Under the pieces are notes generated by a model. It saw only the letters and a program-made list of their open reading frames with translations. It made no database searches and had not been told where the DNA came from. A stretch of 64,000 bases of DNA from Reticulitermes speratus (Eukaryota > Arthropoda > Insecta > Blattodea > Rhinotermitidae): positions 31,484,908 through 31,548,907 of the forward strand of contig JAJKFL010000003.1 of NCBI GenBank assembly GCA_021186555.1. Reading direction: 5' to 3'. The stretch's first letter is position 1. Every line of letters begins with the position of its first letter. Made by a program: the position numbers and the translations under genes. This document shows positions 26,301 to 38,300 of this stretch, in pieces.

Positions 26301-29300
26301 TACCTTCACTGGGTGTATGATGGAGAAATGGACACCACACACATTCTGATTAGAGCTGAAGCTTGGTTTCATCTCAGTGGATATGTGAATTCTCAGAATA
26401 ACAGACTTCCCATGTTAACCCTTTACGGCCAAACTGGAAAACTGTCCCAGTAATTTCAATGCCCTCAACGGCCGAATAGGAAAATGCTGTCCCGCAACGT
26501 CTTGACGTTTTCACAATTTTCTGCATCTATAATTACACATCTCTTTTTCACAATATTGTCTAAAATGCTTGTATAGGCATAAAAGATTGTGTGAAATTTA
26601 ATTCTAGTTAAAATTATCACTAATGAGGTTTAATTTTTCTTACTGACAGCCTTACATTTTTTCCAGCAGTCATGAAATATTTACAGACGTCTTCTTTGTT
26701 GGTATCTCCACCTTGCTGTGGTAGAGGGGCTTGTGAGTTCCAGTGACTCTGAGAGCTAAGCCAGCGGTAGCATTGCTACCAGTAGGGTCTCCCAAGCCGG
26801 ACAAATCAAGAGGGTAGGAACCAGACGAAGAGAGATGCCTAGATGGGAAATCCAACAAAAACTCCCCTGATGCCGGAAGCAGCGACATCAGTAGCGACTT
26901 GAAGCACAGAGCAAATGACGCTCGAGATGGTTCATGATCGTATAGCAACAGGCGTGACCAGAGTGGTCTGAACAGCTGCTGTACTGCGATGTGGAAACTA
27001 CCACATTATTACTTTTCCTGGATAGTCTCTTCCAGAAACAGAGACATATGCAAGATGCTTCCTCTGGAGACAAAACATTCTGGAGGTAAACTACTCCACC
27101 ATTCGGATCTCCGGGGGGGATGTTTGTAGGGGAGACACCACGCGGTTATAAGGACTACAGACAAAAGCAGAAGACGCAGAAGGAACAGCACAGCTACAAG
27201 ATAGTCACTTGGAACGTAAGGACTTTGAATCAAGGCGGAAAACTCGAAAATTTGAAGAAAGAGATGCAGAAGAACGCAGTGTCTGTGCTAGGTGTTAGTG
27301 AAGTGCGGTGGAAGGGTCAAGGTGAAATAAGAAGTGGTGATTATACAGTGTATTATTCCGGGGGTGACAGTGCTGAAAGAGTAGCAATAGTAGTGCATAA
27401 AAGCGCAGTGAAAAGTGTTGTTAAGTACAGTGTGTATAGTGACAGACTCATGGCTGTTAAGTTGAAGGCAGAACCAGTAAGTATTTTGATAGTGCAAGTG
27501 TACATGCCAACATCAGACTATGAAGATGACGAAGTGGAAGGGTTGTATGATATAATTGAAGAAGTTCTTGAAGAGGGTGGAAAGGGCGCAACAAATATGA
27601 TTATAATGGGAGATTGGAACAGTGTGGTTGGAGATAAAGCACATCACAACACTGTTAGACCATATGGACTGGGAAAGAAGAATCAGAGAGGTCAAATGCT
27701 TACTGACGTCTGTGAAAGAAACGGACTTGTTATAACAAACACATGGTTCAAAAAACCTAAAAGAAGATTGTACACCTGGAAATCACCAGGGGATAGGAGT
27801 CGATATCAATTGGACTATGTACTAGTGAAACAGCGATTCAGGAACAGTGTGAAGGATGTGCAGACACTGCCTGGAGCAGATATTAACTCTGACCACAATT
27901 TACTGGTTGCAACAAACTGCACCAGACTGAAGAAGTGAAAACCAAGATGGGATTTGGAGAATCTATATGCTCAACGACAGGAAGTACACAATAGTCTAGA
28001 AGAAAAACTTGGTGCAATCAAATGTGAAAGTGGGAATGTGGAAGTGCAGTGGAACAATATCAAGAAATGTGTGTTAGATACTAGGAGTGATTTAGTGGGA
28101 AAAGTCGAGAGGATAGCAAGAAAGCCATGGATTACACATGAGATAATCAGTAAAATGGATGAATGAAGGAAATGGAAGAATGTCAACAACGAAGAAGGAA
28201 GGAAGAACTACAGAAGACTGAGGAACGAATTGAAAAGAGCCACGGACAACGCCAAGAAGGAATATCTGGAGAGCATATGTGACGAGATCATAGAATTTCA
28301 AAGAACAGGACGTTATGATCTAATGTACATGAAGACAAAGGAACTAGGTTGGAAAGAAAACCATGGGATTCAAAACATTGGCATCGAAGATTCTCAAGGG
28401 AATATAATAATAGATCAGAGACGAGTATTGCAAATTTGGGAGAAGTATATCACAGAGCTCTACGATCGAACTAATCGACCAGAACACCTGGAAGTCGAAC
28501 CTGAAGCTGAAGTAGATGAAGATGAGAAAGGCCCCCTTATATTTTGCAAAGTGAGGTGGAAAAATCTATCAAGGAGATGAGGGATAAAAAGGCTACAGGA
28601 GGTGATCATGTACCTGGGGATGTACTCAAATTGTTGGGAGAAGATGGTCTCAGACTAATGACACAGCTGATCTACAGCATGTATGTAACTGGAGAGTGGC
28701 CCAGAGACTTCATTGAAGTTACAATGATTGCCTTAAAGAAGAAGCCCAAAGCTACAAAACGCAGCGACCATCGCACAATCAGCATCATCACGCACGCAGC
28801 AAAGATAGTAGCGAGGATACTTAGAAGAAGGATTGAAAGGAAGACAGAGGATGCACTTGGAGAAGATCAGTTTGGATTAAGGAGAGGAAAAGGAACTAGG
28901 GAAGCAATTGGGATGCTGAGAATAATATCAGAACGAACCTTGGTCATAGATGAGGAATTGTGTGCTTGCTTCATAGACTGGAAGAAGGCATTTGACCATG
29001 TCAACTGGACCAAATTAATGCAGATCCTAAAGGGAATTGGGAAAGACTGGCACGAAAGAAGATTCATCAGCAAATTGTACATGGAACAGTGTGTCAAAAT
29101 ACAACTGGACCAAGGGGAGACGAGAAGTGTGAAGATTGGATGAGGGGTTAAACAAGGTTGCTGCTTGTCACCGATTCTGTTCAACTTATACAGTGAGTAC
29201 CTTATCAAGGAAGCTCTTGAAGGGTTTGGAGACTTCAAAATAGGAGGACAAGTAATTTGCACTGTGAAATATGCAGATGACCTTGTGCTACTGGCTAGGG

Positions 29301-32300
29301 AAGAAAACGTGCTACAGGACATGGTTGATAGACTAATTGAAATTGGAAGATGCTATGGAATGGAAATGAATGTGGATAAAACTAAGGTAATGAGAATCTC
29401 AAGGCAACCATCCTCAATGAAAATTATGATAGATCAAAAACAATTGGAGAATGTGGAATATTTAAATTATTTAGGCAGCATGATAACAAATGATGCAAGG
29501 TGTACACGTGAAATTAAATCCAGAATTGCCATGGCAAAAGCAGCACTCAACAAGAAGAAGAATCTTTTCATCAGCAAACTGGACTTAAATTTAACGAAGA
29601 AGCTAGTAAAGTGCTACATTTGGAGCATAGCTTTGTATGGTGCTGAAATGTGGACACTTCGGAAAATGGATCAGAAGTATCTGGAAAGTTTTGAAATGTG
29701 GTGCTGGAGAAGAATGGAGAAGATCAGTTGGACCGATCGCGTGAGAAATGAAGAAGTATTACACAGAGTGAAAGAGGACAGGAATATCCTACATACAATA
29801 AAAAGAAGAAAGGCTAACTGGATTGGTCACATCTTGCGTAGTAACTGCCTTCTGAAACACGTGATTGAAGGAAAGTTAGAAGGAAGGATAGAAATGACGG
29901 GAAGACGCGGGAGAAGAAGTAAGCTGCTACTGGATGACCTTAAGGAAAAGAGAAGGTACTGGAAATTGAAAGAGGAAGCACTAGATCGCACTCAATGTAG
30001 AACTCGCTTTGGAAGAGGCTACGGACCTGTCGTAAGACAGACTACAGAATTAATTCAGGCAGTAAAGCAATCCCATTACAGGCCTGGAAAGGCCCTTAGG
30101 GTTCCAGGAGGTTGAAACTCCCAGATTTCTAGACAATCGGCACATGAAGGTGGTAAGGTTGTCAGCCCTACGCACCGGCCACCTTTAACCCCCAGGAAAT
30201 ATTCCTGATTCTCATTTCTGTTAGAGGCTGAGTCAACCCCAGGGCCATAGTGCAACTGAAAGGATTATGGTATATGAAAAATTCCAATGACACCATCAGG
30301 AATCGAACCTGCAACCTTCCGGCTTGTAGCGCAGTGCTTCAACTAATTGCACCACTATGTGCCCCCATCTTCAGGCAGTAGTTCTTATTTTTTCCTCATA
30401 TTGGTGAAGTGAAGCAAATACACACACATAAAGGACCTTCCGATAAGTCTCTGTTCCTTATGCAGCCCCTTCTGTAAAATGCACACCACCTTCACCCCCA
30501 ATATTTCATCCAGAAAACGCTACTGAAAAATATCTTCAGTAATCACAATAGTAATATTTACTTACATTTGTGTGATCCGCCTTTCCATTTTAGTGTCAGT
30601 TGTTCCTCAGAAATGCAGTTTGGTGATATACCTCAAAAAATAGGGTAGCACACAACCCTATGTTGCATTCTTGACACTTGAATGTCATTTTCTTTTCTTT
30701 GTTTTTGGCGGAACACACATGCCACTGAATTCTCTTACACTGCATAAGCCAGTGCCTGACACTCTGACCATGATTCAAGCGTCTGCACTGCCTGGCCTGT
30801 CGCATGTTATTGCTCTCATAGGGAACGGACTGAACTGTTGAGTTGAAGATAGACATAAGCATGAACCTAAAATTTAAAAAAGTCCCCAAGAAATCCTTAC
30901 AGCAGAATGAAAGACATTTGCCTCTGGCCCACACTGCACTAACCAGAGCAATGAACGCCTGTATGCATTCCTTTCTTCTCCCACCGATTGCATATGAACT
31001 CATTTGCCTCAGCACCCAGATAAGCCAGCACTACCACGAAACCTAAACATTATTATAACATTGAAACCTCAACAATGTCTGAGGAAATGCACTGACATGT
31101 ACAGTCAAACCCAAATTTTACAGCACAGGATCTCCACTTACAGCAGGACCTATCTGAAAAGAATAAATCTATAAAATTAAGCTTAAAGTGAAAAATAAAC
31201 AAAATAAAAAATGATTTTCAACTAAGCTGCATAAAAGTAGGTGGATATTCTTGAAACTTGCATAATTGGTAGACAGATTCATTCTTATGCGTGTACTTTT
31301 AATTTGAAGTTTTGTCTTTAAAAATGTATGAAATACAACAGATAATACCAGCAGGTGTAAAAATGGCTATTTAAAGCGAAAAGAACCCCAGCCGTCAGCA
31401 ACTACGTTGGGATTTAAATCTCTAGTACTTTAAAAGTCCCATTACATGATATTACCAGTGCTATGTGGTGTACTATGACAGCCATTAGAGTTATTGGACT
31501 CATTCTTTTCTGAAATCATAAAATCACCCTATTATGTGAGACACATTCCGAAACAATTTTTTGAACACCTGTTTGATTATGAGAGAGCCTATACCTTTTT
31601 TCAGTAAGAGAGAGCAAACAACTCTATGTGTTGCTTAGAATGTTTCTGGTGACAGAATAATAAGCAAGTGATTGTGGCCTCCCTGTTCACCAGACTTTAA
31701 CCCATGCCATTTTTATTTCTGGGCATGTTAAAGCATAACATATGTAGGAATAACAGCCACACTTATGACAATCTGAAAAACAAACAAAGAGACAAACAAA
31801 AGCATTCAGGATATAGTGTCTTCAAGTGAAAGGAATCCATCTCCATTACCTTCCTTAAATGTGTGAAGCAAAAGAATACTACTGACTGCAATATATTTAA
31901 CCAAATGTTTCCAGCACCTTCTTTAAACAAGGTGCTATACAGTGAACTGAAATGCATGAACAGTGACTGATGGCAAATCCAAATAGCAGCACTTGTTGCT
32001 CTGCCTGCCACCACATCAGAGTGTCAGAAGTGACAAATGATAATTTTCAGGTAACACAACAGCCCATTGAAAAAGGTGTAAATGGTGAAATGGCACTTAG
32101 TAATGAAATAGCATCAATAAATAAATTAATAAACCCCTCCAACCAAAAGCTTGGTAGTACCACAACTGCTTCTTTCATATCTTTTTGAACATCCATTTAC
32201 ATCTCATCACTCCTCATTTGAAGCTATACCTATATAAATCCCTTTATAAATGTACTGTTCCAAATATAGTGGATACATTAACAGCCAAAACAGTAGAATA

Positions 32301-35300
32301 CTGAAAACCAAACGTTGCCATACTTTCCATGGAAGACTGTTACACTCCTTAGAAGTCAAAGTATGCTGTGTTCACTCTTGCCAAAGAATAATTGGTCCCA
32401 CTTTTTTCATTGAAATGGTAACAGCAAAACATTACCGAGAACTAATGATGAATTTCATATCCTTGTTGGAAGTTGACAAACAAGACTTCTGGTTTCAATA
32501 AAATGTGGCTACAGCACATACAGCAAATTCAACACTGCTAATGATGCACACATTCTTTTGTAATCATATTTCTCAGAACTTGTCACCTCTTGATCTCCAG
32601 ATCTAACAGCATAGGATTTCCATCTTTGGGGGTTTTTGAAAGAGAATGTGTACAATAACACCCACACACACATCAGAAGAAGTGAAACAAAATATTCAAC
32701 TGTCCACTACAAGCATCACTGAAGAAACTCTTCACCATATTGCATCAAATATGAGGAGATGAATGAACAAATGCATTCCTGCATGTAGTGGATATTTCCA
32801 ACACTTAATATAATACTACATTTGTTTTATGATATTAATGCACTTTTTTTGACCTAGTGAGTGGTTGTGAAGATAACGCTAGTAATCTAACTCAATGTTT
32901 AAGTGGTGATAGTAACATTAGTTGCATAAATTGTGTTTCAATGAAAGAGCAACTGTGTAATGCTTTGATGGAATTGAAATCAGCTCGAAGAATTATCAAA
33001 ATTCTTCAAGAAGACATCGATAAGTTTAATGCTTCAGGGGCTACCAACACAGCGAAGCCAATTCAGAACAGTGAATTCAGTGTTTGTGATCCACCTGAAG
33101 GAAATTAGTTACCAGTATTCTACAACTATAACAGAAAGACTAAAAGGCCAGTGAGATCTGTATCTTGTCATAAACAACAAAATATTGTTATATCAAACAG
33201 CTTCACGCCATTAACCAATTTACACGACTCATCAGTACTGACGACTAGTGATTCTCTTCACAAACCTTCATTTCATAAAACTTCATTTTATAAGAATCCT
33301 AGAAATTCTGTTATGAAAAAACAAAAGGTGGTTTTGATAGGTGATAGTCATATAAGAGGTTGTTCGGAGAAAATTTCAAATCTTCTTGGCGACTTATATA
33401 GTGTGACAGGAATTACCAAACCTCATGCAAACTTGAAGGTCATAACTTTGCCTTCCAATTTTCAGACTGAGAAATATTCAGTGAGTGATGTTATAGTTAT
33501 GTGTGGTGGAAATATGGATGTTGGAAGCAAAATAGGTTTATGGCATCTTACCCACTTTGTAAAGACAACTAATAACACTAATATTATTATCTTGGATGTT
33601 CCCCATCATTTCAACTTCGATGTTACTTCATGTGTTAATAAAGAAGTTACTGTGTTTAATAGGATGCTCCAAAGAGTAATTAAACCCCATCAACACATAC
33701 AAACTCAAAATATGAGTGTGAATAGTAAAACATTTTATCAGACATGGTATGCATATGAATTCTCCTGGAAAAACTTGATCACCGAAGAAACTGCAAAGAA
33801 AGGACAACATTTGTTTTCTTTGGAGCAAGTCAATTCACCCATTCCTTTGTATTGGAAAGTTTTAAGTGACTACTCAACTTCTCAAAGTAAAGACCTCCAG
33901 TCATTAGTAACTGAGGATACTCGTCAACATAATGATCATTTCTGTACTTTAAAATGAATATCGTAACCTTAATATTGTAGGTGTGACTTATAATGCTGCT
34001 CAAGTATAGTATTCCTCTCATGAACGTTCTGCAAGAAGGAAAATACCTGCACATAGAAAATATGATTTTTTATGGTTTTAAAACAAAGTACTATTTTGAG
34101 TACCAAATTTAACCTATAAAGTTCAATGACTACCTTTCATCAAAATATAAGAGGTTTAAAGCAGAAAATTTAAGAATTATTGTGTATGTTAACAAGTATT
34201 AATCTAAATCCTCATATTATCTGTCTATCTGAACACTATTTAATTGAACAAAACCTTTTGATTGTTAATTTTGTAAATTATTATATTAGCCTCCAATTTC
34301 TCTCGTAAAAACCATTCTGGAGGTGGTGTACGAATTTATATAAGGTCTGATTTACAAATTAATGCAATAGACATTTCTCAATTTTGTATTCAGAAAATTT
34401 TTGAGGCCAGTGCAGTTCAAATTATCACTAGTAATTACTTTATTATAATAATATGTATATACGGATCACCTTCCAGAAACTTCTGTACCTTTTTGAGTCA
34501 ATTAGGTCTGACTTTAACATATTTACATAAATCTAGAATTGAATTTGTGGGGATTTTAATGTAAATTTTTAACAGACTCTAACTTAAAGCTACAACTATC
34601 CTTACTTCTTCAATCCTACAATATGTTTCATACAATTGACTTTCCCACTAGACCTACTAATAGCTCTAGCTCAGCAACAGATAACATCTTTATTGATTAC
34701 TTCAAAGTTAACTCCTTTGAAGTACTTCCATTATTTAATGGCCTCTCCGATCATAATACACAATGTTTAATTTTAAATGATATATTTTTTTGCTTCTCTT
34801 AAGGGTAGTACACCATTATTACACATTTTAATGTAGTATACCCCTGAAGATGGTCAGGTACCTGACCGAAACATGTCGGGTTTAATGTAATACTACTATT
34901 AAAGTCTTTTAATAGTGATTGTGCATCTAGTTGGTCTTGTTTTTAATATATACAAGATGCACGGTGAAAACAATATTTAGTACACCTTAGTTAGAAAAAG
35001 AATAATAAGTGATCAGGCAATGGTAAACTTTATAGACATGCTAAAAAATGAATATTGGGATAACACTCTTCTTCAAAATGATATTAACAAAAGTTTTAAT
35101 TCATTCTTAAACACATTTTTAATTTTTTTTAATCCTGTTTTCCAATCATTCATGTTACTTCTAGAACAAAAACAAAAAATTGTTGGATAACAACAGGCAT
35201 AAGAATATCCTGCAAGCATAAGAAATACCTCTATATTCTTGGCAAAAACAGCAACATCTCTAAGATCAAAGCCTAGTATATTCAATATTGTGTAGTATTA

Positions 35301-38300
35301 AGAAAAATAATTAGAAAGGCTAAACAAATGTATTATAGTAAATTGCTAGTATCATCCAATAATAAATCTAAAACATCTTGGAACATAATCAAGAGTGAGA
35401 CAGGCAAAGCAAATAGTAAATAAAGTTCACATGAGTTCAAATTAGTCAATAAAAATATTCATGTAAATCAAGCTGCTGAGGCATTTAATAATTTCTTTCT
35501 AAATGATGTTGAAGAATTGAACACTGAACAGGCTAATACTGAGTCGGCCATTCTCTTATTAAATAAACTGTTTCCTGAAATGATCAATATTCCAATAACT
35601 GAAACAGAAATCATTTGCATTGCTTCCTTGAAGAATAAGGGTTCATATGGCTGTGATGAAATATCCAGCAAAATACCAAAAAAATGCAGTGATTATATCT
35701 GTAAACCTCTTGCTTATATTTTTAATACCTCTTTAACTTTAGGTACATTCCTGGACCGTTTAAAGTAGTCCATTGTCAAACCATTATTCAAAAAAATGAT
35801 AGATCTTTAATGTATAATTATAGACCTATTTTTTTATTGACTGGATTTTAAAAAAATGTTTGAATTACTACTATCTCAAAAAATAAAGCACCATTTGGCA
35901 AGTCATAATAGACTTGTACCCAAACAATATAGTTTTTAAAGAAGGTGTTTCAACAGATACTGCTACACATAAGCTCATTGAAACTGTTTTTAATGCATGG
36001 AATAAGAAAGAATATGTTGCAGGTATATTTTGTGACTTAACTAAAGCATTCAAGTGTGTTAACCATGAACTTTTACTTGGTAAATTACAATTGTATGGAG
36101 TAAGAGGTGTGATCCTACATTGGCTTAAATCATATTTGATTAATAGGAAACAGAGAGTTCATCTGGAATCTATTAACACACACTACTATGCTTCCGGTTC
36201 GGACACTGTTAAGTGTGGGGTTCTGCAGGCCTCTGTTTTGGGTCCCTTGCTATTTAATATATACATTAATGATTTTCCACAATTAATTAGGAACCACTCA
36301 CATATCATACTGTTTGCTGATGATACTATTATATTTGTTACATCTAATAACTATACTGAACTAAATCAGAATTTAAACTTTATCCTGCATCATATTTCTA
36401 AATGGTTCAAAATAAATCAGTTGGTATTAAATACTAATAAAACATATACTGTTAAATTTTTATCTTATAAAGCTCCAATCTATCCATTACATTTAATATA
36501 TGCTGATCAAACTCTTTTTATAACTGATACTATTAAATTTTTAGGTTTGCATTTGGAAGCCACCTATCATGGAAGTCTCATCCAAATGTATTAGTAAAGA
36601 AGTTGAGTTCGGTTTGTTATGTTATGAGAAAATTATCTTACATATTAAACACAGATACACTGAGAACAGTTTATTTTGTGCACTTTCAATCACTTATAAA
36701 TTATGGTATAATTTTTTGGGGTTCGTCATCAAAGGTCTAGGTCCCAGGAGCTCTTGCAGAGGTGGGTTTAAGAAATTAGACATACTAACAGTTCCAAGTC
36801 TGTATATTTTTGCATTAATGATGTTTGTTGTTAATAATAATCCAGACAGCTTCCAGTCTACCTCCTCAATACATTGTATAAGTATGAGACAAACAAATCA
36901 ATTACATTTACCATTAGTAAAATTCTCTTCCATACAAAAAGGTGTCATTTATTTGTCCATAAAAATATTTAACAACTTACCACCAAATATATTGCAACAT
37001 CATCATGATATCATGATATTTTAAGTCTGAATTAAGAAAATTCCTGGTAAGGAATGCCTTTTACTCAACAGATGAGTTTTTATCTATTAATCATGATATT
37101 CATTAATATTTGGATATTATTTTAACTCTGTTACCTATTTTATTACTTTTAAATTGTATTTTTGATCTTGTAATTTGTTATGATCTGTATATTGTAATAA
37201 CCTTGTGATAGCTGAATTTTATACTTCCCATTGTACTTTATGCTATATATCTTAAAGTGTATTTTTGGGTAACTGTCTGCATTTTGTATTGTAAAACTTT
37301 GTTTTAATTGTATGCTTTCTATCACAATGAGGTTGTAATCACAACCTATATTATCTTCTTTTCCTTTCTTTTGTGGCCCATTTCATATCCATGCCGCCTT
37401 GAACAGATGATGGATCTAAGACATGTGTATGTATGTATGTATATATGTATCTACATATGTATGTTGTGAAATTATTCACCCACCCTGTATAATCACCTCT
37501 GCCTTACTCTAACACCACACATTCAATTACACTAAGGAACCTATCACTCAGAATATCAAGGTTTATACTCTTCATGAAACTGTGATGCAATACAACTTTT
37601 CAGCAACTTTACTAAGACTCCACTAACTGAAGATAATCTGCCTTTATGGTGTACAATATTTACCTATGAGGAATGAAATGTAGACAGAGCTAAGTTGAAA
37701 TTAAAATTATTTATCAGTGGCTTAATACATAAATGAAAACTATCCCAACCTTGCCCTAAAATTTGGTGTTTATGTTGGCAATCATGGCTTAAAAACCATA
37801 AGTGAAAATAAATTATGCCTTCATTATACATTCATGTAGTTCAGCTTATCAAAACCATACTACACAAACTTTTACTACCTTAGATTCATATCATGATTGT
37901 TGTGATTAAATTTTTTCCCATTTTTGTGTGTGCCACTGATTTCTTGCATGTAAAAAAAAACACAAAATCATGGCCTTATCCAAACATTCATCACAGCTTA
38001 CAGACATGTAATTTAGAATATCATAATAAACACGTAACAAGAAAATAATACACAACCACTAAACTATCTAGCTGTATGTGCGTAAACACAGCAAATACGA
38101 ATATAATAACCTTAATATACGATCACTAAGAACACCGTTACTAACCTCAAAAAGTTATTAATCACATAAATAATACTACACCTGCATGTTATTGGATTTC
38201 CGTGAATCTTCTTCCATCGGAGATGCGGTGTCTAGAATAAAAGGCAAGATGAAACACGATTTTCAGAAAGTCGTTATTTTTGTTAACGGGAGCTACCACC

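Larger units (their letters stand above)
32850..37440 (+). mobile_element. CR1-type LINE, near full length, with nested insertion
   Basis: ORF1 (esterase-like) 32857-33957, endonuclease about 34130-34770, reverse transcriptase about 35000-36600, C terminus to about 37110, and 3' UTR. A 163-bp hairpin element with a 9-bp target duplication is inserted at 34815-34977, between endonuclease and RT. Multiple stops and frameshifts break ORF2. Same family as the fragments at 17.3, 22.4, 39.1 and 39.8 kb. Confidence 0.87.
21925..38181 (-). other. RanBP3 intron 2 (16 kb, transposon-rich)
   Basis: 16,257 bases. Left to right: CR1-type 3' end, ~140-bp repeats, mariner-like piece, RTE element, SINE, piggyBac end, mariner-like piece and CR1-type element with nested hairpin insert. 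No exon-like sequence is evident. I see nothing recognisable in 23300-25000, 25970-26690, 31770-32840 or 37440-38180, apart from a (CAGA)n at about 25939-25961. Confidence 0.75.

Noticed and set aside
38182-38217. ATG at 38217 as the RanBP3 translation start
   Set aside because: An upstream exon (38517-38499) gives the conserved MADL start with a proper donor and matching phase, so the later ATG is probably internal. It remains an alternative.
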